From an uncultured Lachnospiraceae bacterium (lineage in GTDB: Bacteria > Bacillota > Clostridia > Lachnospirales > Lachnospiraceae), in NCBI GenBank assembly GCA_910577105.1, contig CAJTMB010000031.1, positions 1 through 31,539 on the forward strand: 31,539 bases of DNA. The letters are read 5' to 3'. The notes under the pieces were generated by a model. That model did not search any database. It was not told the DNA's origin and worked only from the letters and a program-made list of their open reading frames with translations. Made by a program: the position numbers and the translations under genes. Below are positions 1 through 8,147 of the stretch, in pieces; position 1 is the stretch's first letter, and each line of letters starts with the position of its first letter.

Positions 1-1
1 G

Positions 2-43
2 AATAAGTGCATAACCATCATTTCTACTGGCTATACACTTATT
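2..43. promoter_or_regulatory. Imperfect inverted repeat upstream of the DUF6061 remnant
   Basis: AATAAGTG at 2-9 is mirrored by CACTTATT at 36-43, about 20 bases before the start codon at 62. It could be an operator or the end of an upstream terminator. The window edge prevents a decision. Confidence 0.25.
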
Positions 44-61
44 ATACGAGGACAAATAAAA

Positions 62-302
62 ATGAATATTATTTATGCAGCCTACAATATCCACCATAAC
101 AGCATTGATGTATACACCTATGCCGGATACTTTTTACGGATAGACTGCAATAAAGCAGAAGAAGGATTGAAAACCACTCCCGGATCGGAATGTGCCTTAA
201 ATGCTCTGGCAATAGCAATAGACGAGCCGCTTGGTAAGACTTTATCTTGATGGCAATATGCAGATGTGGGTGGATGTAGAAGATTCTTTGGAAATTTGGT
301 AG
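62..302 (+). pseudogene. DUF6061-like small protein, frameshifted
   Basis: The first reading frame gives 62 residues (MNIIYAAYNIHHNSIDVYTY...) and ends at 250. After DEPL near position 231 the coding sense continues in another frame as VRLYLDGNMQMWVDVEDSLE and stops at 302. Joined, the two parts give a roughly 80-residue protein like the small DUF6061 proteins often seen near Clostridial mobile elements; the family assignment is from memory. Function is unknown. A GAGG lies about 10 bases before the ATG. A single indel around 230 explains the break. If the indel is a sequencing error the gene would be intact. Confidence 0.6.
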
Positions 303-318
303 GAAAAATTTGAAATAA

Positions 319-347
319 TTGCTTCTTTAAACAAACTATGACATAAT
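319..347 (+). promoter_or_regulatory. Sigma-A-type promoter of the WYL operon
   Basis: TTGCTT (319-324) and CATAAT (342-347) are separated by 17 bases. The -10 box lies inside the palindrome at 329-364, so a protein bound to the palindrome would block RNA polymerase. Confidence 0.6.
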
Positions 348-364
348 GGTGTCATAGTTTGTTT
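329..364. promoter_or_regulatory. Perfect 15-bp palindromic operator
   Basis: AAACAAACTATGACA at 329-343 is exactly repeated in inverse at 350-364 around the 6-base centre TAATGG. It covers the -10 box and the expected start of transcription, 28 bases before the WYL gene start. Autorepression by the WYL/HTH_11 regulator is the natural reading (inference). Confidence 0.65.
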
Positions 365-391
365 GTTATACTGGGGCAGAAAGGAGAAAAG

Positions 392-1297
392 ATGAAGATT
401 GACCGACTTATAAGCATTGTTGTTTATTTATTAAATCATGGCCGGACATCAGCACAGAAATTAGCAGAAGAATTTGAAGTTTCTTCCAGAACGATTATGC
501 GAGATTTGGAATCGCTGGATCAGGCAGGTATTCCGATTCAATCTTTTTATGGCGTAGAAGGCGGCTACCAGATTATGAACAGCTTTGTTTTAGAAAAACA
601 GGTTGCAACAAGTCACGAATATGATTGGATTGTCACTGCTCTGGAAGGAATGGCAAGCGCATATGCAAGCAAAAGCCTAAAACAGGCACTGGAAAAAGTG
701 CAGAGTATAAGCCATACAAGGGACACTGCTGTTTCCATAGACTTGGGTGTCGCAAGTGAAGACGACAAAACAAATGAACAATTAATGCTGTTAGAAGATG
801 CAATCGAGGGAAAATGCGTTGTTCGATTTTCTTATACAAATAGTCATGATGAAGTAAAAGACATTCAGGCAGAACCTGTTTGTCTGCAATATAAATGGTA
901 TAACTGGTATCTGATTGGATATTATGAAAAATATCAGGATTATTGTATGTTTAAATTAGTTCGTATGGATAATTTGGAAAAAACAAATATAAAATTTACA
1001 AAATCCCATAATCTTTCAGATATTAAGATGAAAGATAACAATGATAATATTGTACATGTCATATTATACGGAAAAGCCGTCATCAAAGCAAAATGCAGGG
1101 AATATCTAAATGGACGCATTACGCAGGAATTTGAAAATGGGGATTTTGAGTTTTCTTTTTCTGTACCGGAACATGAGACATTTTGGTATGGGGTGATTCT
1201 TTCCTTTGGAAATAAGGCTAAGATTATCGAACCGCAGGAAATAAAAGAACGCATTATAAAAACCTGTAAAGAAATACAAATGGAATATGGGGAATAA
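392..1297 (+). CDS. YafY-type HTH_11/WYL transcriptional regulator
   Basis: This is a 301-residue DNA-binding regulator of the WYL-domain family, which sense small ligands or nucleic acid and often autoregulate. The N-terminal winged helix includes AQKLAEEFEVSSRTIMRDLE (about residues 21-40). The WYL domain follows from about residue 145, with a typical core near WYNWYLIGYY. I chose the ATG at 392, which has AAAGGAGA just before it, over the in-frame ATG at 359, which lies inside the operator and has no ribosome site. Its stop is 2 bases from the next start, so it is the first gene of a three-gene operon. The palindrome over its promoter suggests negative autoregulation. The ligand is not apparent. 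Confidence 0.9.
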   Translation: MKIDRLISIVVYLLNHGRTSAQKLAEEFEVSSRTIMRDLESLDQAGIPIQSFYGVEGGYQIMNSFVLEKQVATSHEYDWIVTALEGMASAYASKSLKQALEKVQSISHTRDTAVSIDLGVASEDDKTNEQLMLLEDAIEGKCVVRFSYTNSHDEVKDIQAEPVCLQYKWYNWYLIGYYEKYQDYCMFKLVRMDNLEKTNIKFTKSHNLSDIKMKDNNDNIVHVILYGKAVIKAKCREYLNGRITQEFENGDFEFSFSVPEHETFWYGVILSFGNKAKIIEPQEIKERIIKTCKEIQMEYGE

Positions 1298-1299
1298 AG

Positions 1300-2490
1300 A
1301 TGAAATTATATCCGAAAGATGAGGCAAAACGTATGCTATGCCGATATCACAATTTGGACGGTGCGGAAGCATTATGCGGAAAAAAGGGTGTCGAAAAGAT
1401 CATGCAGCGGATACACAGTATCCAGTATGATCCACTGAATGTTGTAGCAAGAAATGCAGATTTGGTATTACAGGCAAGAGTGAAAGATTACAGTGAATCA
1501 GTTTTATACGACCTACTATACAAGGAACATAAATTGATTGACGGATTTGATAAAGAAATGTGTATTTATGACACGAAAGATTTCGCCCGCTTTCAATTTG
1601 TGCGAAATGAATATGAGAAATATGCGCTGCCCACCCTGAAATACCGTAACCAGACAGGCGTACTGAATATATTGGACAATGTCCGAGATTTTGTGGAAAA
1701 GCATGGTAGAACAGGTACAAAAGACATCTCAATCGGAGAAGTGAGGGAAAGTCGATGGGGACATAAAAAACTATCAAGCGCTGCTTTAGATTATCTATAT
1801 AACACTGGCGTTCTTACTGTAACCGACAAACGGGGAACACAGAAGTATTTTGATTTGACAGAACGAGTTATTGGCAGTGAAAACCTTTCCTGTAACCCGA
1901 ATATGAGCGTAGAAGAATTTCTGGAGTGGTATGTCGAGAGACGAATCCAAAGTGTCGGCTTTCTGTGGAACAAGTCAGGCGGAGCATGGCAGGGACGCTT
2001 TTTAAGTGAAAATGAACTCCGCAGTTCTACACTTCAGACGCTTATCGAAAAAAACAGGATTGAAGAAATACAGATAGAGGGAATCAAAGAGCCTTTTTAT
2101 ATTTCAAAAAAATATAAGAAATATATGAAGAATCGAGCAACAAACAGCTATGTAAGATTCATTGCCCCACTTGACAACATTATGTGGGACAGACAGATGC
2201 TGGAAATGCTGTTTGGTTTTACATATCGCTGGGAAGTGTATACTCCTGTTAAAAAAAGAAAGTATGGCTATTATGTATTGCCTGTGCTATATAATGGTCA
2301 ATTTATTGCCAGATTCGAGGCAGAACCGATTCGCAAGGCAGAAGAATTTATTATTAAAAACTGGTGGTGGGAACCGAAAGTTGAACCAAATGATGAAATG
2401 AGAGAAATGATTGTAAACGAAATAGCACGTTTTACAGAATTTCTTCAGATTGATAATTCGCCAAAAAATACTATAAAGTTAGGAGTGTAG
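1300..2490 (+). CDS. Winged-helix protein of the YcaQ/AlkX (HTH_42) family
   Basis: A 396-residue protein of the HTH_42 family, whose characterised members AlkZ and YcaQ/AlkX are DNA glycosylases that unhook interstrand crosslinks. Near the N-terminus it carries HSIQYDPLNVVAR, with Gln42-Tyr-Asp44 matching the Q-hydrophobic-D catalytic signature of the YcaQ/AlkX branch as I recall it. The length fits the family. It starts 2 bases after the WYL gene stop and ends 4 bases before the RidA gene. Glycosylase activity is an inference from the family and motif. A role specific to the WYL signal is unknown. Confidence 0.8.
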   Translation: MKLYPKDEAKRMLCRYHNLDGAEALCGKKGVEKIMQRIHSIQYDPLNVVARNADLVLQARVKDYSESVLYDLLYKEHKLIDGFDKEMCIYDTKDFARFQFVRNEYEKYALPTLKYRNQTGVLNILDNVRDFVEKHGRTGTKDISIGEVRESRWGHKKLSSAALDYLYNTGVLTVTDKRGTQKYFDLTERVIGSENLSCNPNMSVEEFLEWYVERRIQSVGFLWNKSGGAWQGRFLSENELRSSTLQTLIEKNRIEEIQIEGIKEPFYISKKYKKYMKNRATNSYVRFIAPLDNIMWDRQMLEMLFGFTYRWEVYTPVKKRKYGYYVLPVLYNGQFIARFEAEPIRKAEEFIIKNWWWEPKVEPNDEMREMIVNEIARFTEFLQIDNSPKNTIKLGV

Positions 2491-2494
2491 AAAA

Positions 2495-2860
2495 ATGAAA
2501 GAAATCAGACGATACGACATTAATGAGAACTGGGCACATTCAGGAATTATTCAAGCGGGAGACTATTGCTTTATAAATTACTGTGTCCGCAATATAGGCG
2601 GTACTATTGAAGAACAAATTGACGGTGCCTTTAATGAAATGGAAGAACGACTGGCATTAGTGGGATTGACACTTGAAAATGTCGTACAGATGAATTGCCT
2701 GTTTAAAAATATCTGGGATATTCCGGTAATGGAAAAGGTAATTAAGAGAAGATTTAATGGCAAATATCCTGTACGCAAGTCATTTCAGACTGAATTTGCC
2801 GATCCGGGTAATTTGTTCTTCCAAGTGGATGCTATAGCCTACTCAACAATAAATTCTTAG
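2495..2860 (+). CDS. RidA (YjgF/YER057c/UK114) family protein
   Basis: A 121-residue protein of the RidA superfamily, small trimeric enzymes that hydrolyse reactive enamine/imine intermediates. The C-terminal half KRRFNGKYPVRKSFQTEF...LFFQVDAIAY resembles the family's conserved end, but the usual Arg of the R-x-x-x-x-V signature is not clear, so it may belong to a divergent subgroup without deaminase activity. It is the last gene of the WYL operon, 4 bases after the YcaQ-like gene. The combination with a DNA glycosylase-like partner is not one I can explain. Confidence 0.8.
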   Translation: MKEIRRYDINENWAHSGIIQAGDYCFINYCVRNIGGTIEEQIDGAFNEMEERLALVGLTLENVVQMNCLFKNIWDIPVMEKVIKRRFNGKYPVRKSFQTEFADPGNLFFQVDAIAYSTINS

Positions 2861-2900
2861 ATAAATAAGCTTCTGTATACTCAACTTTTTTAGGGTAGAT

Positions 2901-2926
2901 AGGGGCGGGAAAATTATCTCGCCCCT
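2901..2926. terminator. GC-rich hairpin between convergent genes
   Basis: AGGGGCGGGA (2901-2910) pairs with TCTCGCCCCT (2917-2926), with one G-T pair. It lies between the RidA and relaxase genes, which converge, and overlaps the relaxase stop. No clear T-run follows on either strand, so terminator activity is only likely. Confidence 0.45.
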
Positions 2927-4512
2927 CTGTCCCTGCTTTTTGAAGTCTGTTTCGTTTGTCTGTCCGTTTTTCCTCTTTGAAAATTCTGTAACCGCTTATA
3001 TACGCTTTCTTTTTCCTGTCTCTCTGTATTTTCTCCATATTTTTCTTCCCATTTCTCCGCTTTGTCCCGATATTCGGCATTAGCTGTTTTAGAAACGGCA
3101 AAGGTTTTGTAAAAATCATGTACGTTCTGAAATCCATACCGTTTGACTATCCCCGACAGACCGACTTTCAGAAGGTCTATTTCCTCGTTCTTGCAGTCAA
3201 TCCTGCTTTGCAGTTCTCCTTTCTTCGTCAGCTTCGCAAGTCCTTTCAGGCTGTCACGCTCAATCTCCAAACTGTTGCGTTCCCTCTCTGCGTCAAAGAT
3301 AATCCCGTTTTGGCGGTTTAGTTCTTTATAAACCTTTAACAGCTTCGGATATGCGGCGGCTTCAGCGGACATAACGGGTTTGGGAGGTATATTTGATATT
3401 TCCTGCTCTGTTGCTTGCGTTTTGGATTGTAACTCATGTTTCTGTTTTGATGAATTAGCAATCGGTTCTTTAAGGATAATTTTCTCCTGTTTTGGCAGCG
3501 GTGATGGTATCAGTTCTGTTTGAAAAATCTTTGCTGACAGTTCCCTCGCCTTTTGCAGCACTTTTGAAATCAATAATGCCAGTGCAGCAACAGCAGCCAT
3601 AATGATATTCCCATACCGTTCCGGCTCACTGCCAAATATATCAATCGATTCTTTGATGCTGTCTGTGATATATTCCTTTTTTATCTGTTGTATCTCTGTT
3701 TCAGGAACGCCGCTGACAATCGCCCTGTCAACCTCACGATTCCAGCGCATACGGTTTTCGTTATCCGTCTGTATCTGTTCCGCTTTCGGGTTGTTCTTCC
3801 CGATCTTTTTGGTGGCAAGATATAATCCGCTGCTGTCAAATACATGGAGTTTTTCTTTGTCATCTTTTACAAGAAGATTGATAAGGTCAGTATAGAAATG
3901 CTTTACCTCGTCAACAAAATCCTCCTGCTTGAACAGCTTATTCTTGGCGGTAAAAAGATTGCGCTCATAGACTTCGCCTTTCTTCACGATTTTACAATCT
4001 TTGCGGACATTTCCGTTTTCGTCAAGTATCTCTTTTTTCGTGCGGACGTGTTTTCCCTGCTCATCATAGAACATATTGCGTGTGGCAGTTTTTTCTATGG
4101 GTTCAGGTAACAGTTCCCGTTCCGAAAAAATAAGGTGGATATGATAATTCGTCTTTCGTTTGTTATGGTGCAGTGCTGATATACACTCCACACCATACTT
4201 TTCTTTAAAACTGTCTGTAAAAAGCTGCAACAGCTTGTCCGGCTCATAGAGGTTTGGGAATGATTCGGGCAGGGCAATGATAAATTCCCTAGCCTCTATA
4301 CATTTTCCCGCCGTCCCGCTTTTTTCAAATTCCTGCTGGTTGCATTTTGCAAGCTCCGTCCAGTAGCGGCGGTCTGTCGTTTCATAGACCGCATACAGGT
4401 TTTCCTGCTTCACATGGCTGGATATATAAGTGATCCTGCCCCTGACATCAGGCAGCTTGCTTATGCGGATAAATGAATGTCTTTGTATTGTGCTTTGTCC
4501 TCCCTCCTGCAA
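2914..4512 (-). CDS. MobA/MobL family (MOBQ) relaxase
   Basis: A relaxase of up to 532 residues that would nick the transfer origin of a mobilizable element. Visible are the N-terminal DVRGRITYIS with Tyr29 as candidate nucleophile, the metal-binding histidine motif HHNKRKTNYHIHLIF (His115, 116, 124, 126), a hydrophobic segment near residues 301-316, and a charged coiled-coil C-terminus. The only upstream in-frame initiator is TTG at 4512, and it lies before the strong GGAGGGAGG rather than after it. At the right distance after that site the codon is ATA (4486-4488), so the original ATG may have been lost. The body of the ORF is intact. The neighbouring broken integrase marks this as a remnant mobilizable element. 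Confidence 0.82.
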   Translation of the reverse strand: MQEGGQSTIQRHSFIRISKLPDVRGRITYISSHVKQENLYAVYETTDRRYWTELAKCNQQEFEKSGTAGKCIEAREFIIALPESFPNLYEPDKLLQLFTDSFKEKYGVECISALHHNKRKTNYHIHLIFSERELLPEPIEKTATRNMFYDEQGKHVRTKKEILDENGNVRKDCKIVKKGEVYERNLFTAKNKLFKQEDFVDEVKHFYTDLINLLVKDDKEKLHVFDSSGLYLATKKIGKNNPKAEQIQTDNENRMRWNREVDRAIVSGVPETEIQQIKKEYITDSIKESIDIFGSEPERYGNIIMAAVAALALLISKVLQKARELSAKIFQTELIPSPLPKQEKIILKEPIANSSKQKHELQSKTQATEQEISNIPPKPVMSAEAAAYPKLLKVYKELNRQNGIIFDAERERNSLEIERDSLKGLAKLTKKGELQSRIDCKNEEIDLLKVGLSGIVKRYGFQNVHDFYKTFAVSKTANAEYRDKAEKWEEKYGENTERQEKESVYKRLQNFQRGKTDRQTKQTSKSRDRGAR

Positions 4513-4583
4513 ATGGCGGTATCAGACTGGGGAAAGCGGAGATATGTCGGAACAGATTGTGAGTAGGTGGCATAGGCGGCACA

Positions 4584-4727
4584 ATGGATATAGAATATCC
4601 ATACACGAACATATCCGCCTTATGGCGGTCGGTTCAAATGCGTCAGCATTTGTAATTCACGCTTGCGAGAATTTGCTCCCCGCAGGGGCAAAATCCCCAT
4701 TGCATAAACGAAGTTTGTGCAATGGGG
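4584..4727. repeat. Cluster of five hairpins, possible oriT/leader region
   Basis: Between the divergent relaxase and integrase lie five inverted repeats: 4584-4602 (8-bp stem), 4615-4628 (5 bp), 4635-4652 (7 bp), 4671-4694 (about 10 bp with a bulge) and 4695-4727 (15-bp stem CCCCATTGCATAAAC with one wobble, 3-base loop). Transfer origins of MOBQ elements commonly lie just upstream of the relaxase gene, so an oriT here is plausible, but I cannot identify a nic site. The last hairpin overlaps the start of the integrase remnant. Confidence 0.45.
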
Positions 4728-5647
4728 GAACTTGGTACAGAAAGAATGTGCAGGAACAGAAAGCAAGAGCGAAACGGAAAAGCTGCTAAGACAGGCAATG
4801 GAGGATTACGAGAGCAAGAAATTTATTGCAAAGGCGGACAATATCACGCTTGGGCAGTTGCTTGACACATGGGCAGAAGAAGAATTAAAGACAGGGGCAC
4901 TCAGCAATGGCACTGTCGGTACTTATCTTCAGGCAATCAACCACATTAAACAGCATCCTGTAAGCAGACGAAAACTCAAAACGGTCACTTCGGGGCATTT
5001 GCAGCAGTTCATGGATATCATGTCTTTTGGAGGCACGATTGAAGATTTTGTTTCCAAAGGATATTCCAAAGACTATGTAAAGTCATTTTCCGCAGTATTA
5101 CAGCAATCATTCCGGTTTGCGGTATTTCCGAAACAGTATATTACATTCAATCCCATGCAGTATGTGGTCATGAGGCATAAAAAGGACGATATGGACTTGT
5201 TTGCGGAAGAAACGGAAACGGACACCGACAATGGCAAAGTCAAACCACTGTCATTTGAGCAGTACCAAAAGCTGATTGCACAGCTTGGCAAGCGGAGCAA
5301 AGACGCAATCCTGCCTGTACAGATAGCCTATTTCACAGGTCTCAGGCTTGGGGAAGTGGCAGGACTGACTTGGCAGGATATCAACTTTGAGGAACAATGC
5401 CTGACAGTCCGCAGAAGCGTCCGCTACAACGGCGCTACCCATAAGCACGAAATCGGCTCAACAAAAAGGAACATTGAGGCACACCTACACAACGTACCTG
5501 TTATCAAACGGGGCACAGCCAAAAGATGTGCAGGAACTTTTAGGACACTCGGACGTAAGCACTACCATGAATGTCTATGCACACGTTACAAGGGAGGCAA
5601 AAAGGGAATCTGCAAAACTCTTGGATAAGGTTGTTGGAATGAATTAA
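4717..5647 (+). pseudogene. Tyrosine recombinase/integrase, truncated and internally deleted
   Basis: The reading frame from 4717 gives the SAM-like N-terminal domain (LGQLLDTWAEEELKTGALSN) and the start of the catalytic domain, with the box I Arg in FTGLRLGEVAGLTWQDINFE. Near position 5472, after IGSTKRN, the sequence jumps to the end of the catalytic domain in another frame: LRHTYTTYLLSNGAQ, then LLGHSDVSTTMNVYAHVT with the catalytic Tyr, ending at 5647. Roughly 100 residues between box I and box II are missing. The usual N-terminal arm-binding domain is also absent, replaced by sequence from the hairpin cluster. The enzyme cannot be active, so the element cannot excise by itself. Confidence 0.85.
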
Positions 5648-5663
5648 AACTGAATAAGAAAAA

Positions 5664-5706
5664 TTTTCCCTTGTAATTTGCCCATGAGGGCAAAAACAAG
5701 GGAAAA
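5664..5706 (+). terminator. Long hairpin after the integrase remnant
   Basis: TTTTCCCTTGT at 5664-5674 pairs with ACAAGGGAAAA at 5696-5706, and inside it TTTGCCC pairs with GGGCAAA. The position 17 bases after the integrase stop suits a terminator. Element ends (att) often lie in the same place, but no second att copy was found. Confidence 0.6.
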
Positions 5707-5788
5707 GGATACATATTTTGAGGCGGGCATTGTGTAAAGCCTTGAAAATAGGGGAAACTTATGGAAAAAGCTTACAAACCGGAATTTA

Positions 5789-6416
5789 TCACTTTGTTCC
5801 TCGAATTATCATTGTAACCGAAACCGACGTATCCCACTGCTTTATTCCTTCACGATACAAGCAAAGCCGCTCATCATATTTGGCATTTACGGCTGATATG
5901 GCTTTTTCCGCTTGATTTGAATGAACAAGACTGAATCGCCTCCAAATTTGTCAGCCGCATCGCTTCAATCATTGTTTCTGCCATCTGCGCGGAATACTTC
6001 GGTGCATCCGGAGTGAGATCAATGACTGCATAACCGGTTGTTACGTTTAAAAAACCGTTTTGCTCCATTATGTTCTTGAACAGTGTTTGAAATGGTGACA
6101 TCGAATGAATGATCACTGAACGGAAGTTGTGTGGCATCCCCTTCTCTGAATTCAATCCCAGTGATATTTTCTTTTGCAAAAGAAATGAAATTGCTGTCCC
6201 TGTCTATTGCGGTGATCTGTGCCTTGGGATACCATCTGTGTAACGATTCTGCCAAGGCTCCGGGACCGCAGCCAATCTCTAAAATTTTTATATTCAAGTT
6301 TTCATCCAGATCAAACGATTTTTTATATTGTTCAAAGAACACAGCGTCAAATCTCAGTTTTCGACTGAGATACAGCGTCATGATACCCTGCACATTTTTG
6401 ACCAGATATTGTTCAT
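5789..6416 (-). pseudogene. Class I SAM-dependent methyltransferase, multiply disrupted
   Basis: Three frames carry one recognisable methyltransferase. A good GGAGG precedes the ATG at 6416 (MNNIWSK). The frame breaks in an A-run at about 6396-6400 and continues as VQGIMTLYLSRKLRFD with the SAM-binding motif ILEIGCGPGALAES. After FDVTISNTVQEH (near 6080) a stretch of about 60 residues seems missing, and the coding sense changes frame to NGFLNVTTGYAVIDLTPD. A last shift near 5915 leads to YDERLCLYREGIKQWDTSVS and the stop at 5789. The target is unknown. Three independent lesions make sequencing error an unlikely explanation. Confidence 0.75.
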
Positions 6417-6485
6417 AATATATTCCTCCAATTTCAAAATTCCAGTTTATGAAACCGGAATATGCCTTTTAGCAATTTTATCTGA

Positions 6486-6864
6486 TTAACTCCTTTTAAA
6501 AGCCATTTTTAGTATCAGCACAATTATAACAATCCAAAACAATACAATACAATAGGAATAGCATAATACCATTTTTTAGGTTTTCCGCTTTTCCACAATC
6601 CTTCTGCTTCCCGTCTGTTTCTTTCAATAACATTTGTAGGTATAAACTTTATGGACAATGCTATCAACATTGGTAGTAGAATAATATCATCTAAATGCCT
6701 AAAAGAGGAATAAAGTCTGGAATCAAATCAATAGGTGAAAGAGCATATACTACAGTTATACTTGCAAATATTTTTGCAAGTATTGGTGTATCCTTATCTT
6801 TTAATGCCAAAAATATCGTTGGAATATCCATTTTTAACTTTTTTGCCCGCTCTTTTAAACTCAT
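6486..6864 (-). pseudogene. YkvA/DUF1232 family membrane protein, frameshifted
   Basis: From the ATG at 6864 (GGAG 8 bases upstream) the frame reads MSLKERAKKLKMDIPTIFLA, then VVYALSPIDLIPDFIP, the hallmark of DUF1232 proteins. A missing base near 6695 breaks it just before HLDDIILLPMLIALSIKFIP. A second shift near 6545 restores a hydrophobic C-terminus ending in KMAFKRS at 6486. The intact protein would be about 125 residues with membrane segments. Function of the family is unclear. It lies beside another decayed gene. Confidence 0.75.
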
Positions 6865-6913
6865 TTTCTTATCTCCACAAATCCCGATTTGTCTTTCCGA
6901 TTACAACATACAG

Positions 6914-7534
6914 TCACCGGATATAATTAGTCCTGATAAACTCTTCTTTCTGTGGCAGACCGTATTTTTCTTTACCATCGGCAATGCATTTCATCAAAAA
7001 GGACATGTTCCTCGCCAGAACACGCATGGTCTGCATACCTTCCGCGTCCTGCGCTGCTTCTCCCTGCTCCCTTCCATGAACGGCATTCCAATATTGCGTC
7101 GATGCTATCGGCATTCCCGAAATGGCAAAGAATTTGTTGATTTCATCATAGGTGGCGGAAATGCCGCCGCGTCTGGCTATGACTGCGCTTGCGCCGACTT
7201 TCATGGTTTTATCAAACGGCGTACTGTAAAACAAACGCGTCAGAAACGCTATCAGAGTTGCGTTAGCCGAACCGTAATATACCGGCGTGCCCACCACCAG
7301 ACCGTCGCATTCCTCAAATTTGGAGGCAGCCTCGTTAACTATATCGTCAAATACACATTTACCCGCCCCTTTCTTGCAGGTCATACAGGCAATACAGCCC
7401 CTGATATCTTTGTTTCCTATATCCAAAATCTCGGTTTCAATGCCCTCTTTTTTAAAAATCCCAACCATCTCGTTCAATGCAAGCTTTGTATTTCCCTGCG
7501 TGTGCGGACTTCCGTTAATCAATAATACTTTCAT
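6914..7534 (-). CDS. Iron-sulfur flavoprotein / NADPH-dependent FMN reductase family
   Basis: A 206-residue flavodoxin-fold protein. MKVLLINGSPHTQGNT is the FMN-phosphate loop, and VVGTPVYYGSANATL is the second flavin contact. Cys47, Cys50, Cys53 and Cys60 form the compact C-x2-C-x2-C-x6-C motif typical of iron-sulfur flavoproteins of anaerobes, which carry a 4Fe-4S cluster and pass electrons between ferredoxin-like donors and small acceptors. The length fits the family. AGGAGG precedes the start. It lies alone, downstream of and in the same direction as the dlt-like operon, 25 bases after its last gene, and might be co-transcribed. The substrate is unknown. Confidence 0.9.
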   Translation of the reverse strand: MKVLLINGSPHTQGNTKLALNEMVGIFKKEGIETEILDIGNKDIRGCIACMTCKKGAGKCVFDDIVNEAASKFEECDGLVVGTPVYYGSANATLIAFLTRLFYSTPFDKTMKVGASAVIARRGGISATYDEINKFFAISGMPIASTQYWNAVHGREQGEAAQDAEGMQTMRVLARNMSFLMKCIADGKEKYGLPQKEEFIRTNYIR

Positions 7535-7559
7535 GGCAATACCTCCTTTTTATGTTAAA

Positions 7560-8147
7560 TCATCCTTCATCCAGCACAGTGGACCTGTACTCAATAGATA
7601 TAATATTCTCCCCCTGTAAGATAAAGCACAGTTTCATGCCGTCCTTGCCGTATACAAGCATGCCGCCTTCTTCTGTCCCCCCGCTGCCGTACGCCTGCTG
7701 CAGTTTTTCAAGAGAATCCCCTATACATATGCCTTCCGCGGTCATCACGGAATCATCCTTTAAGATAATGGAGGATATCATATCCTTATCCTGCATGGGA
7801 TAGGTGTCGATTTCAAAACCGTTGTAGGTATAGATTTTATCCAGCCCTTCAAAGGCGCAGCTTGCCGCCTCAAAGTAGGATACCGGTTCCCCAAGGGCTT
7901 CCACCACAGGCGCGGCGTCGCCGTCCACTTCCAATGTCACATCCCTGACAACAAACACATAGCCCTTGTGCTCCGTTTCTGCCTGCGGCTCCTGTTCCTG
8001 TCCGCCGTTCCCGGCTTCCTCCGGGCTTTCTGTCTGCGTTCCTCCTGTCACGGCATTTTCCACATTGCCGTCAATCACCTTTTCGCTATCCCCGCATCCT
8101 GCAAAAAGAAGCGCTGCCGTTATCATCACTGCCGTTAATTTTTTCAT
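7560..8147 (-). CDS. Putative lipoprotein, last gene of the dlt-like operon
   Basis: A 195-residue secreted lipoprotein. From the ATG at 8147 (GGAGG 6 bases upstream) the sequence begins MKKLTAVMITAALLFAGCGD, a signal peptide with lipobox LFAGC. An acidic Glu/Gln-rich linker follows (EEAGNGGQEQEPQAETEH). The remaining 140 residues form a beta-rich domain with repeated ISSIILKDD and ISIEYRS phrases. I do not recognise a family with certainty. The start lies 62 bases inside the preceding SGNH gene, in another frame, which points to tight co-translation. A role in assembling or sensing the modified surface polymer is inferred from context only. A longer in-frame start at 8177 lacks a signal peptide at the right place. 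Confidence 0.75.
   Translation of the reverse strand: MKKLTAVMITAALLFAGCGDSEKVIDGNVENAVTGGTQTESPEEAGNGGQEQEPQAETEHKGYVFVVRDVTLEVDGDAAPVVEALGEPVSYFEAASCAFEGLDKIYTYNGFEIDTYPMQDKDMISSIILKDDSVMTAEGICIGDSLEKLQQAYGSGGTEEGGMLVYGKDGMKLCFILQGENIISIEYRSTVLDEG

Noticed and set aside
5718..5915. 65-codon rightward ORF after the integrase remnant
   Set aside because: It lies opposite the C-terminal part of the methyltransferase remnant, has no ribosome site and no recognisable content.
6695..7525. 276-codon rightward ORF opposite the iron-sulfur flavoprotein
   Set aside because: It is the antisense of the flavoprotein and the DUF1232 remnant; no domain and no ribosome site.
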